NCBI GenBank assembly: GCA_002439095.1
Contig: DJOT01000011.1
Coordinates: forward strand, 472 to 46,605
Length of the DNA stretch: 46,134 nt
Reading direction: 5' to 3'
Source: Bacteroidales bacterium UBA6431
GTDB lineage: Bacteria > Bacteroidota > Bacteroidia > Bacteroidales > UBA932
The position numbers and the translations under genes are program-made. Below the pieces are notes generated by a model that was not told the origin of the DNA, searched no databases, and was given only the letters and a program-made list of their open reading frames with translations. Of the stretch, positions 7,972-16,513 are shown piece by piece; within the stretch, counting starts at the first letter, position 1; the number at the start of each line of letters is the position of its first letter.

Positions 7972-9608
7972 TGCGTAGCCTGAGAAGCTGCCTTAAAGGA
8001 CTTCACGGGATGTCAGGCCCGGCCAGGAAATGGGCCGCCGCCTGCATCCTGCTGGGGCTTGTGCGCATTGCCGCGTCCCTGTCGTTCGTGTGGGTATGCA
8101 AAGAGCTTGTGGACGTGGCCACCGGCGTATCCCCAGCCCCTCTCCAGGGTCGGATAGCCCTCATGGCCCTCATCATGGCCGTCCAACTCGCGACGAACAT
8201 AGCATATTCATACTGCGAGAAATACGGCATACTCCTTACACAAAACACACTGCGACAACGCCTTTTCGGGGAGGTCCTCTCCAGCGAATGGACAGGTCGC
8301 GAGAAGTTCGGCAGCGGAGACGCGGTCAACCGTCTTGAAGAGGACATCAGGATAATTTCCGAACTGCTCTGCTCCCACATCCCCGGGGCGGTGGTCACCT
8401 TGTTCCAGCTGATTGCGGCCTCCGTCTACCTGCTTCTGATGGCACCGGGCCTGCTCTGGGTCCTGCTCATACTGATGTTTGCCGCCATCGGCGGTTCAAG
8501 GTTGTTCTTCCTGAAACTCAGGGCTCTCACCTCCGATATCCGGAGTCTCGACTCCGACATCCAGCAGCTCATCCAAGAGAATCTGCAGAACCGCATATTG
8601 GCCCTCACCCTCACCGGCACCGCCCGGGTGCTCTCCTCCCTCGGCAATTTCCAGTCCCGTCTCAAGACCAAGACCGCCGAAAGGCTCAACTACAACGCCC
8701 TGGCACGCGGACTCATGTCCCTCGGTTTCATGGGAGGCTATGCGGCGGCCTTCATATGGGGCATTCTCGGCATCAAGAGCGGCGCAGTCAGTTTCGGGAT
8801 GATGACAGCCTTCCTGCAGCTCGTGGGACAGGTACAGCGCCCTGTGGCCGATCTGGCAAGGGAGCTGCCGGCATTCATCCACGCCCTCACCTCGATAGAG
8901 CGGCTGATGGAGCTAGGCAGCCTGCCGTCAGAGCAGGACGGCCCGGAATGGAAGGCAAAAGGCATCTCCGGGGTGCGTTTTGACAATGTAAATTTCACCT
9001 ACCCCGGCACTTCAGGACAGGCAGTGCTGAAAGAGTTCTCCCATGACTTCCGCCCCGGCACCCTCACCGCCATAGCGGGTCCGACAGGTGTCGGCAAGAG
9101 CACCCTCGTGAAACTGATCCTCGGGCTGCTCAAGCCGGAAAGCGGCGCGGTCACAATATATGACAGTTTCTCATCGTGTCAGGCTGGAAAACCATCCCGA
9201 GGTAATTTCCGCTACGTCCCGCAGGGCAACAGCCTGATGAGCGGCACGGTACGCAGCAACCTCCTGCTCGCAGACCCGTCAGCCACAGAAAAGAGCATGC
9301 GCGAGGCACTGCATACCGCATCAGCCGATTTCGTGTTCGACCTGCCTCAAGGACTTGACAGCCCATGCGGAGAATCAGGCAGCGGACTGAGCGAGGGCCA
9401 GTGCCAGAGGATAGCCGTGGCAAGGGCACTCCTGCAACACGGGAGCATACTCCTTCTGGACGAAGCCACATCCTCACTAGACCCGGATACGGAAAGGCGG
9501 ATGCTGTCCAACCTGCGGGAATACATGAAACGCCACGGCCTCACCATCATCTTCATCTCCCACAGGGAAGCTGTCACAGAAGGGGCCGACGAGACCGTAA
9601 AGTTGTAA
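7971..9608 (+). CDS. ABC exporter (fused membrane and ATPase domains)
   Basis: This 545-residue half-transporter has an N-terminal membrane domain with about six spans (residues 15-300) and a C-terminal nucleotide-binding domain. The latter shows Walker A GPTGVGKSTLV near 370, signature LSEGQCQR near 472 and Walker B ILLLDEATSSLD near 495-506, with an H-loop in FISHRE. There is no N-terminal C39 peptidase domain, so any leader cleavage must be done elsewhere. As the last gene of the cassette it is the natural exporter of its product. I chose ATG at 7971 (TGATG overlap) over GTG at 7968. Confidence 0.88.
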   Translation: MRSLRSCLKGLHGMSGPARKWAAACILLGLVRIAASLSFVWVCKELVDVATGVSPAPLQGRIALMALIMAVQLATNIAYSYCEKYGILLTQNTLRQRLFGEVLSSEWTGREKFGSGDAVNRLEEDIRIISELLCSHIPGAVVTLFQLIAASVYLLLMAPGLLWVLLILMFAAIGGSRLFFLKLRALTSDIRSLDSDIQQLIQENLQNRILALTLTGTARVLSSLGNFQSRLKTKTAERLNYNALARGLMSLGFMGGYAAAFIWGILGIKSGAVSFGMMTAFLQLVGQVQRPVADLARELPAFIHALTSIERLMELGSLPSEQDGPEWKAKGISGVRFDNVNFTYPGTSGQAVLKEFSHDFRPGTLTAIAGPTGVGKSTLVKLILGLLKPESGAVTIYDSFSSCQAGKPSRGNFRYVPQGNSLMSGTVRSNLLLADPSATEKSMREALHTASADFVFDLPQGLDSPCGESGSGLSEGQCQRIAVARALLQHGSILLLDEATSSLDPDTERRMLSNLREYMKRHGLTIIFISHREAVTEGADETVKL

Positions 9609-9685
9609 AATTCCGATTTTTATCCTTACTTTGCATATTGATGCGGCCCCGCACGAGGCGAGCCACATGAATAATGATTACTTTT

Positions 9686-10861
9686 ATGAAGAAGACTGTT
9701 CTGATCGCCGCCCTCGCAGCGGCCGCATCCCTGACAGGATGCCGAAACAGCGCCGAGGTCACATCCAACCCGGCAGCCTACATCACCGACCGCTCCAAAC
9801 TGGAGATGATAAGGTCAATGAAAGATCTTGACAACGGAGGCGGCAGGTTCTATGAACTCGACTACACGCAGGACTACAAGCTCGATGCGATGCTTGCGGC
9901 GCAGCCGACCGATGCCGAAGGCATCATAGGATTCGTAGCCGGACAGTTATTTGACAAGGTTCCGCAGGGCAGACCCGAGCTCAACACAGGCACCGCCTGC
10001 AGCGCTTTCGCAGCCCCGACACCCGACGGCAGCGCCTTCCTTATGGGGCGCAACTTCGACTTCTGCCACAAGGACCCCGCTACCGGCAAGGAAATCCCGA
10101 TTACGGCTGTACTTGTGAGGACCGCTCCGGAAGGCGGCAAGAAATCCATCTCCATGGTCGATTCATACTGGCTCGGGCTCAAGAAAGGATTCTACACCGA
10201 CGGAGTCTCCGACCTCTCCGTGATGATGGCCTTCCCCTACGCCCTGATGGACGGCATCAACGAGGACGGTCTCGCAGTGGGAGTGCTCCATCTTGGAGGA
10301 GAGCCTACTGTGCAGGACGCTCCGGGCAAGAGAAACATAATCACCACGGTCGCCATGCGCATGCTCCTCGACAGGGCTTCCACTGTAGACCAGGCGATAG
10401 AGATGCTCAAAGACTACAACCTCTGCCAGGACTCCCCCGCCGGCGGCAACTACCACTTCTTCATCGCCGATGCCTCCGGGGACTATGCCATCGTGGAATA
10501 TATCTACGACAATCTGGACTTCAGCGGCAGGCCGAACCTCATGCAGGTCCTCAACGGCAACGACACACTGCGCTGCGTGACCAACTTCTACGTCAGCCCC
10601 GACATGGCAAGGCATCCGGAAGGAGGCCTCACCGACCACGGCAGATGGCGCTACGACAAGATGAGGGAAACCCTGAAACTCAATGCCTACAAGCTGACCC
10701 CGGAGCAGGGCATGCAGTTGCTCGGAGATGTCGCCACCGATGTGGACATCAACGAACCGACATCCCATACACAGTGGTCTTCCCTGTACAACCTCAGCAG
10801 CAGGACACTTGACGTGGCCATACTCAAGGAATACGACAAAGTCTCACACTTCACATTCTGA
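9686..10861 (+). CDS. Lipoprotein of the choloylglycine/C45-type Ntn hydrolase family
   Basis: This is a 391-residue linear-amide C-N hydrolase. A lipobox LTGC places the lipidated Cys at residue 19. The probable catalytic nucleophile is Cys105 in TACSAF, followed by MGRNFDF, which matches the G-R-N-x-D motif of bile-salt hydrolases and acyltransferase-like relatives. In the family the Cys becomes N-terminal after pro-sequence cleavage; here that would leave about 85 residues as pro-peptide. The substrate (N-acyl amino acid, bile salt or peptide) is not predictable. A promoter-like TACTTTG lies at 9627-9633, so it may be transcribed apart from the cassette. An in-frame ATG at 9674 is an alternative start. 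Confidence 0.82.
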   Translation: MKKTVLIAALAAAASLTGCRNSAEVTSNPAAYITDRSKLEMIRSMKDLDNGGGRFYELDYTQDYKLDAMLAAQPTDAEGIIGFVAGQLFDKVPQGRPELNTGTACSAFAAPTPDGSAFLMGRNFDFCHKDPATGKEIPITAVLVRTAPEGGKKSISMVDSYWLGLKKGFYTDGVSDLSVMMAFPYALMDGINEDGLAVGVLHLGGEPTVQDAPGKRNIITTVAMRMLLDRASTVDQAIEMLKDYNLCQDSPAGGNYHFFIADASGDYAIVEYIYDNLDFSGRPNLMQVLNGNDTLRCVTNFYVSPDMARHPEGGLTDHGRWRYDKMRETLKLNAYKLTPEQGMQLLGDVATDVDINEPTSHTQWSSLYNLSSRTLDVAILKEYDKVSHFTF

Positions 10862-10866
10862 TCCCC

Positions 10867-12747
10867 ATGCACATCCGCAGACTGACACTCACCACCCTTT
10901 GCGCCCTTGCCCTCTGTGCCTGCGACAGGCAGGACCTGAGCAACAGCTCCGGCAGCATCAACGAACCTGACTATCCGACAGAAGACGCCCTCAGCGTTCG
11001 GACACAGTCCAGAACCTACATCTTCCCGCACTCCTACACAGGCAGCGCCAAGGCTCTCGCGGCCCGCATTGAAGACAAGGCCGAGGCTCTAGATGCCTCC
11101 GTCAAGACCGCGGTGCTCCATGACAAGGCATCATCCACGCTCAGCACAGCAGATGCAGATGCCATCGCAGCCCTGCTCGCCAGAGGAGGCAGTCTCGTCT
11201 ACTGCGAGCCGACACGGACCGGGACAGACGCCCTGCTGCGCAAGCTCCAGTCTTCAATAAGGAGCGCCATCGGCAGCGGGCCTCTCGCCATCAGCACAGA
11301 AGGCAAGACCGCCATACACAACATCCTGAATATCAGCAAGGACAAGGACGGCCTGCTCGTCCCGGCATTCATCGATGACGGGGACACTGACGGGGTGCTC
11401 TGCGACATTCTCGCAGTCAGAGGCGGAGAATACCAGATTATCACCGATCTTGATGAGGCTAAACCGCTGAAAGTAAGCATCAGCGGAGACGATGAAAGCG
11501 AGAGCGGATCTTATATTGAAAATCGTGTCGAAGATGTCCCGACAGACTACCTGTACGGACTCCACGCCGACGCCTTGGCCAGATGGCTGGACTCAGGGAA
11601 CACAATATCCATAGAGAAAGGCAGCAGCATCCTCGCCACTATTGTCCCCAACGAAGACAGCCAGAGTCTGGATGAAATCACCAATGCACAAAAAATATCC
11701 TACTCCTACAATGCTTACGCCGGACACAAGTTCGAACCGGTCACGATCTCATACGAGATTTGGGCCGCAAATGACGGCAAAGGTTCCGATTACTATCTGA
11801 TTCACCAGGAGTTACGTGCCGAGAACAGCAAGCTCGTCTGCGGCCCGACATCCGAAAAAGACTGGAACGAGTACAGGGTCAAGGAAGCATTCGGAGATAT
11901 TGCCAAAGATCCGAGAGCATACTGGGCCTATATGGTGAATCTGGGAGCGCAGGCAGAATTCAGCAAGAGCAACGCCACCGTAGAGCATGTATCTCCAGCT
12001 AACAACATCAAAGGGGAATCAACCTACACGGAGAACATGACATGGTCCCTTGACGGAGCCCTTACCATCACCGCAAATCCGAGCATCAAACTCGCAAGCA
12101 GCCTAACTATGTCCAAGAGCTGGACGCACAATGTGATGGATCTTGAAATGAACTTCTCCTACAACGGCAACAAGCCGAAGTGGGATTACAAGGCGGGGAT
12201 TCTCCCTAAGATCACAAGAGATGTCAACAAGGACGTCCGTCACGACTTCGCGAGACCTATCCTCAAGTCTGACTGCACCATGGGGCACAGCTGGATATGG
12301 AAAATCAGCGATGCCTCGGACTCTTACTCTTTCACATCCAAGACATGGATAGGCCTTCAGGGCCTGTGCAAAGACTTGAAGAAGAATCACCAGAAAGGGG
12401 GCAAATACAAGACATTCCTTACTGAAGACAGCCAGACCTTGAACCTCAATCCGCCGGCACGCTTCGAGCAGGAATGGATAATGACCATCTCACCTTACAA
12501 TGCAAACACTGAGCGGGTGATGACGACCTATTTCCCTAAATACTGGCTTCCGTCATTCTCCCTCTACACGGTAAAGGAAGATGACAAGGACAGCATCGAT
12601 GCCCAGATCGCAGCGACCACGGCAGTACTGACGGAGAACTCCAAACTACTGGAGGACAACAAGGTGGAGTCATTCACCCTGAACTGGAAGCCTCTTCACG
12701 GCAGCACGGTCTACAAGACCTGGTCCTACACCGCCCCGAAGAAATAA
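10867..12747 (+). CDS. Large lipoprotein with possible leukocidin-like C-terminal region
   Basis: This is a 626-residue lipoprotein with lipobox LCAC (Cys19) and then a Ser/Asn-rich linker. Residues about 35-230 form a mixed region I do not recognise. From about 280 the sequence is rich in alternating beta-strand patterns with Trp/Tyr (SKSWTHNVMDLEMNFSYNG, then RPILKSDCTMGHSWIWK, and FTLNWKPLHGSTVYKTW near the end). These resemble the rim/cap and C-terminal strands of beta-barrel leukocidin/haemolysin-type toxins, but the match is by eye only. It starts 6 bp after the amidase stop and is followed by a 16-bp hairpin, so the two lipoproteins form a unit. Confidence 0.5.
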   Translation: MHIRRLTLTTLCALALCACDRQDLSNSSGSINEPDYPTEDALSVRTQSRTYIFPHSYTGSAKALAARIEDKAEALDASVKTAVLHDKASSTLSTADADAIAALLARGGSLVYCEPTRTGTDALLRKLQSSIRSAIGSGPLAISTEGKTAIHNILNISKDKDGLLVPAFIDDGDTDGVLCDILAVRGGEYQIITDLDEAKPLKVSISGDDESESGSYIENRVEDVPTDYLYGLHADALARWLDSGNTISIEKGSSILATIVPNEDSQSLDEITNAQKISYSYNAYAGHKFEPVTISYEIWAANDGKGSDYYLIHQELRAENSKLVCGPTSEKDWNEYRVKEAFGDIAKDPRAYWAYMVNLGAQAEFSKSNATVEHVSPANNIKGESTYTENMTWSLDGALTITANPSIKLASSLTMSKSWTHNVMDLEMNFSYNGNKPKWDYKAGILPKITRDVNKDVRHDFARPILKSDCTMGHSWIWKISDASDSYSFTSKTWIGLQGLCKDLKKNHQKGGKYKTFLTEDSQTLNLNPPARFEQEWIMTISPYNANTERVMTTYFPKYWLPSFSLYTVKEDDKDSIDAQIAATTAVLTENSKLLEDNKVESFTLNWKPLHGSTVYKTWSYTAPKK

Positions 12748-12768
12748 CAGGATGGGACAGCACGCTGC

Positions 12769-12816
12769 GGCAGAGGCACTATGCTCAACACAAAACTTTC
12801 GCATAGTGCCTCTGCC
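12769..12816. terminator. Perfect 16-bp hairpin after the large lipoprotein gene
   Basis: GGCAGAGGCACTATGC (12769-12784) pairs exactly with 12801-12816 around a 16-base loop. It ends the plus-strand lipoprotein unit. There is no clear T-tract, so it may be a processing or stability hairpin instead of a classic terminator. Confidence 0.55.
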
Positions 12817-12837
12817 ATGGAGTGCTATATATATGAC

Positions 12838-12881
12838 AAAAAAGATGTCCGCAACAAGCTTTAAGGCTGCCTTCGGACATC
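12838..12881 (-). terminator. Rho-independent terminator of the rubrerythrin gene
   Basis: On the minus strand AGATGTCCG (from 12881) pairs with CGGACATCT (to 12842), followed by a short run of T. It lies 21 bases past the rubrerythrin stop. Confidence 0.7.
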
Positions 12882-12902
12882 TGATTTATATATTCTTACA
12901 GT

Positions 12903-13454
12903 CTACTTGTCGCCGAAGAACCTCTTATAGAGCCCCTTGAAGCCTGCCCCGTGGCGGGCTTCGTCTTTTGCCATCTCGTGTACGGTGTCGTGGATGGCGT
13001 CGTAACCCAGCTGCTTAGCACGTGTGGCGATGGCGAGCTTGCCCTCGCAGGCACCGGCCTCGGCCTCGGCGCGCTTCTTGAGGTTGGTCTTGGTGTCCCA
13101 TACCACCTCGCCGAGAAGTTCGGCGAACTTGGATGCATGCTCAGCCTCCTCGAAAGCGTAGCGCTTGAAAGCCTCCGCAATCTCAGGATAGCCCTCGCGC
13201 TCAGCCTGACGGCTCATCGCCAGATACATGCCCACCTCGGTACACTCGCCGTTGAAGTGGTCATGCAGGCCCTGCATCACCTCGGCGTCTGCCACCTGAC
13301 CGTCGCCGAGCTTGTGCTCACAGGCCCACTTCTCATCATCCTCTTTAATTTCCACGAACTTGTCCGCCTTTGCATGGCATACCGGACACTCTGCCGGAGG
13401 GTTCTCACCCTCATATACATAACCGCAAACGGTACATCTGAATTTCTTTACCAT
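12903..13454 (-). CDS. Reverse rubrerythrin
   Basis: This is a 183-residue cytosolic oxidative-stress protein that reduces hydrogen peroxide. The rubredoxin-like iron site comes first (CxxC at Cys7/Cys10 and CPVC at Cys23/Cys26), followed by the ferritin-like diiron domain (about 45-180) with the E..EH motifs FEEAEH and KDEARH. This inverted domain order defines reverse rubrerythrins, common in anaerobes. Its promoter (TTG, 19 bases, TATCTTTG at 13492-13499 on the minus strand) lies back-to-back with that of the GH35-like gene. Confidence 0.93.
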   Translation of the reverse strand: MVKKFRCTVCGYVYEGENPPAECPVCHAKADKFVEIKEDDEKWACEHKLGDGQVADAEVMQGLHDHFNGECTEVGMYLAMSRQAEREGYPEIAEAFKRYAFEEAEHASKFAELLGEVVWDTKTNLKKRAEAEAGACEGKLAIATRAKQLGYDAIHDTVHEMAKDEARHGAGFKGLYKRFFGDK

Positions 13455-13491
13455 AATCGCTTCTAATTTTGAATTATTCTAAATTGTACCG

Positions 13492-13550
13492 CAAAGATAC
13501 GAATAAAAAACAAACTTGCAAGAGCATCTCGAAAATAATCCCTATCTTTA
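13492..13550. promoter_or_regulatory. Divergent promoters, rubrerythrin and GH35-like gene
   Basis: Minus strand: TATCTTTG (13499 to 13492) with TTG 19 bases upstream. Plus strand: TATCTTTA at 13543-13550 ahead of the gene at 13569, with TTG at 13516-13518 (24-base spacing, long). Confidence 0.55.
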
Positions 13551-13568
13551 CAAAACTAAAACTACAAT

Positions 13569-15287
13569 ATGAACAGACAAATAATTACCACACTCTGCGC
13601 GTCAGCGCTGGCCTTCGCCGCGTGCACGCAACCATCCGCCGATTCATCATCAGCATCCATGCCCGCCCCGCACCTCGAAAAAAGAGGAGCGGTCACACAG
13701 CTCATAGTCAAAGGAGAGCCGTACTTGGCACTCGCCTGCGAACTCACCAACTCTGCATCATCCAGCCGGGCCTACATGGCTCCTCATTGGGACGCCCTGC
13801 AGAAAGCCGGCATCAACACGGTTCTCGCCGTCGTCAGCTGGGAGCAGACTGAGCCTGAGGAAGGCAAGTTCGACTTCACCGTGGTCGATGACCTCATCGC
13901 CGACGCCAGGGCGCACGACATGAAGCTCGTCCTGCTGTGGTTCGGAAGCTGGAAAAACGGCGTCAGCAGCTACCACCCGACATGGGTCAAGAAAGATGCG
14001 GAGCGCTTCCCGTCAGCCCTCACCAAGGACGGCAAGACCCTCCCTATACTCAGCACTCTCGGTACAACCACAGCCGAAGCCGACGGCAAAGCCTACGCAG
14101 CCATGATGAAGCACGTCAAGGAGATTGACGCCAAGGAGCAGACAGTCATCATGATCCAGATGGAGAACGAGGTCGGCCTGCACGGCTACACCCGTGACTT
14201 CTGCCCGGCGGCAAATGCCGCAATGGCAGGTCCTGTACCGCAGCAGCTGATGAACTACCTCGTCGAGCACAAGGAATCCCTGCTCCCGGAGACCCTCTCC
14301 GCATGGAAGAACAGCAATTTCAAGACTTCAGGCACATGGGAAGAAGTGTTCGGCAAGAATGACCGCACAGATGAAATCTTCATGGCGTGGAACTATGCCT
14401 CATATATGAATAAGGTCTCTGCAGCAGGCAAGGCAGAATATGCACTGCCAACCTTTGTCAATGCATGGATCGTCCAGCCTGAGGATTCCCGTCCAGGAAA
14501 CTATCCGTCTGGTGGCCCACAGGCCCAGAACCATGACATCTGGAGAGCGGCGGCTCCTGCCATCGACATCCTATCACCTGATATCTATCTCCCTGACTAC
14601 CAGAACATTCTCAAAATGTACGCCCGCAGCGGCAACCCGGTTTTCGTCCCGGAATCCCGCGCAGGCCAGCAGGGTGCCGCCAACGCCGCCTTCACCATCG
14701 GAGAGATGGGCGGCATCGGATACTCCCCGTTCGGACTTGACAGGGACGCGCTTGATCCGTCCAACGCCACCTTCAGCGCATTCTACCGCAAGGCTGATGC
14801 AGCGTCAGCCCAGATTCTTGCCGCTCAGGCTGAAGGCCGTATACGCGCTGCGTGGCTCAAAGGCTCCAATCCTATGAGGCTCAAGGAAGAGCTTCTCCTC
14901 GGAGACTACAAGGTCTGCTGCGAACTTGTCTCCAGTGGCCGCCGCAATGGTGGCGCCCCTCAGCTCACTGGCGGCACCTACGCCCCTGACGCGATTGGCT
15001 ACGCCATCGTCATCCAGGAGAGCGCCGACAGTTATCTCGTACTGGGATCCAACGTCCGGGTGACGTTCCTCCCGAAGGAGGGCAGCGACATCGTGGGACT
15101 TGCCAAGGTCACCGAAGGCGACTATGTGGACGGCAAGTGGGTCGAGGGCCGCTGGCTCAACGGCGACCAGATCCAGCTGCGCTACGACCTCGTCCCTGCC
15201 GTCGAGGAAGGCTTCTCCGGCCAGGGCCTCAATTTCGGCACCCCTGATCCGGGATTCATCAAGGTTCAACTTTACAACTACAGATAA
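13569..15287 (+). CDS. GH35-like glycoside hydrolase lipoprotein
   Basis: This 572-residue lipoprotein (lipobox FAAC, Cys19) has a GH35/GH42-like TIM barrel (about 35-400) and a C-terminal beta domain of the DUF5597 kind. The likely acid/base Glu201 lies in QMENEVG and the likely nucleophile Glu362 in FVPESRAG. GAxxVxxxxxWxxxEPxxGxFDF-like features (NTVLAVVSWEQTEPEEGKFDF) are typical of beta-galactosidase-like enzymes. The substrate is probably a beta-galactoside-containing glycan, inferred from family. Its stop overlaps the next start by one base, so the two products probably act together at the cell surface. Confidence 0.85.
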   Translation: MNRQIITTLCASALAFAACTQPSADSSSASMPAPHLEKRGAVTQLIVKGEPYLALACELTNSASSSRAYMAPHWDALQKAGINTVLAVVSWEQTEPEEGKFDFTVVDDLIADARAHDMKLVLLWFGSWKNGVSSYHPTWVKKDAERFPSALTKDGKTLPILSTLGTTTAEADGKAYAAMMKHVKEIDAKEQTVIMIQMENEVGLHGYTRDFCPAANAAMAGPVPQQLMNYLVEHKESLLPETLSAWKNSNFKTSGTWEEVFGKNDRTDEIFMAWNYASYMNKVSAAGKAEYALPTFVNAWIVQPEDSRPGNYPSGGPQAQNHDIWRAAAPAIDILSPDIYLPDYQNILKMYARSGNPVFVPESRAGQQGAANAAFTIGEMGGIGYSPFGLDRDALDPSNATFSAFYRKADAASAQILAAQAEGRIRAAWLKGSNPMRLKEELLLGDYKVCCELVSSGRRNGGAPQLTGGTYAPDAIGYAIVIQESADSYLVLGSNVRVTFLPKEGSDIVGLAKVTEGDYVDGKWVEGRWLNGDQIQLRYDLVPAVEEGFSGQGLNFGTPDPGFIKVQLYNYR

Positions 15288-16453
15288 TGACCATCCACAA
15301 AACATTGGCGGCCGCATCGCTCGCCGCCGCCTCCATCCTCACTCTTGGAGCCCAGGACAACCCTTACAAGGGCAAGAACATGCTGCCAGGAAGGACAATT
15401 GACGTCCAGGTCACGGAGCCGGGATTCAAGGTATTCCAGTTTCCAAAGAACATGATTCCACGCATCGACGGGGAGTTTTCAGACTGGGACATGGTCCCGG
15501 AAAGCTACACCGTCCCGATGGAAGAGATGTGGGACGACAGCGGCAAGCACAAGGACATCGACAAGTCCACACTCGACATCAAGGTCAAGGTGGGCTGGGT
15601 CGAGGGACTCAACCGCCTGTATTTCTATTACGAGGCATACGATGACTACTGGGATTTCGACCAGCTCGGCCTGCGAAACGACACCTTCGAGATCGTGGTG
15701 GACGGAGACCTCTCCGGCGGCCCGCACATCGACGAATTCCGTCTCAACGATGAGGTCCTGAGCCGTTTCGACGCCTTCTTCCAGCTGCAGAACGTGCATG
15801 CGCAGAACTACCATATCATGACCCCTCCTACGCCGGGCAAGTCCTGGACGATGGTCTGGGGCACGCAGCAGTGGCTCAAGGAACTCCCTTATGCCAACTA
15901 CGCCTACAGCTACGACTTCAAGCACGGGGAGAGCGGCACGTTGAAATTTGAGTTCTACATCACCCCGTTTGATTTCGCCAGTCCTGACGGGCCGGCATAC
16001 TCCACCGAGAGCAAGCTCTACGAGGGCAAGAAGATAGGCCTTTGCTGGGCGGTGATCGATTACGACGGAGGACGTGGAAGCAGCGGATTCTGGAACCTCT
16101 CCAAGCACCACAGGATGTTCGGCAACGCCTCCATGGAGCGCCTCTTCACCCTGATGCCGCTCGAAGCGCAGTTCCGCAAGCCGGTTGAAGCCGCCTGGAC
16201 GCACGAGGTCATCGACCACAGCCGTCTCGTGGCCTTCCGCGACCGCAGCTACGGCAACATCACCTCATGGAAATGGGATTTCGGTGACGGCACCACCTCC
16301 ACCGAGCAGAACCCTGTGCACGAGTACGCCAAGGACAACGCACGCTATGTCGTGACCCTCTATGTAGAAGGCCCGGACGGCAAGGACCTGTGCTGCAAGG
16401 TATGGGACGTCTCCGTCCGCGACGTCAAACACCCCGCCGGCGACTACGAATAA
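15287..16453 (+). CDS. Secreted CBM9/DOMON-like protein with C-terminal PKD domain
   Basis: This 388-residue protein begins with a signal peptide ending near Ala22. The main body (about 45-300) looks like a CBM9-type sugar-binding beta-sandwich: IDGEFSDWDMV near its start and a DTFEIVVDGDLSGG core. A PKD domain follows at about 318-375, marked by WKWDFGDGTTST. I see no catalytic signature. Translation is coupled to the GH35-like enzyme (TAATG overlap), which suggests a glycan-binding partner. Confidence 0.75.
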   Translation: MTIHKTLAAASLAAASILTLGAQDNPYKGKNMLPGRTIDVQVTEPGFKVFQFPKNMIPRIDGEFSDWDMVPESYTVPMEEMWDDSGKHKDIDKSTLDIKVKVGWVEGLNRLYFYYEAYDDYWDFDQLGLRNDTFEIVVDGDLSGGPHIDEFRLNDEVLSRFDAFFQLQNVHAQNYHIMTPPTPGKSWTMVWGTQQWLKELPYANYAYSYDFKHGESGTLKFEFYITPFDFASPDGPAYSTESKLYEGKKIGLCWAVIDYDGGRGSSGFWNLSKHHRMFGNASMERLFTLMPLEAQFRKPVEAAWTHEVIDHSRLVAFRDRSYGNITSWKWDFGDGTTSTEQNPVHEYAKDNARYVVTLYVEGPDGKDLCCKVWDVSVRDVKHPAGDYE

Positions 16454-16460
16454 CAAATGA

Positions 16461-16513
16461 TTGCGCTTGCTGCGCAAGCGCAAAAGGAAAGGCTCTCAAC
16501 TGAGAGCCTTTCC
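16461..16513. terminator. Two back-to-back hairpins between convergent genes
   Basis: TTGCGCTTGC (16461-16470) pairs with 16474-16483 around a 3-base loop. GGAAAGGCTCTC (16486-16497) pairs with 16502-16513 around AACT. The second is followed by a pyrimidine-rich TTCTTC on the plus strand. The RNase G stop codon (16498-16496) lies inside the stem and loop of the second hairpin. Confidence 0.75.
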
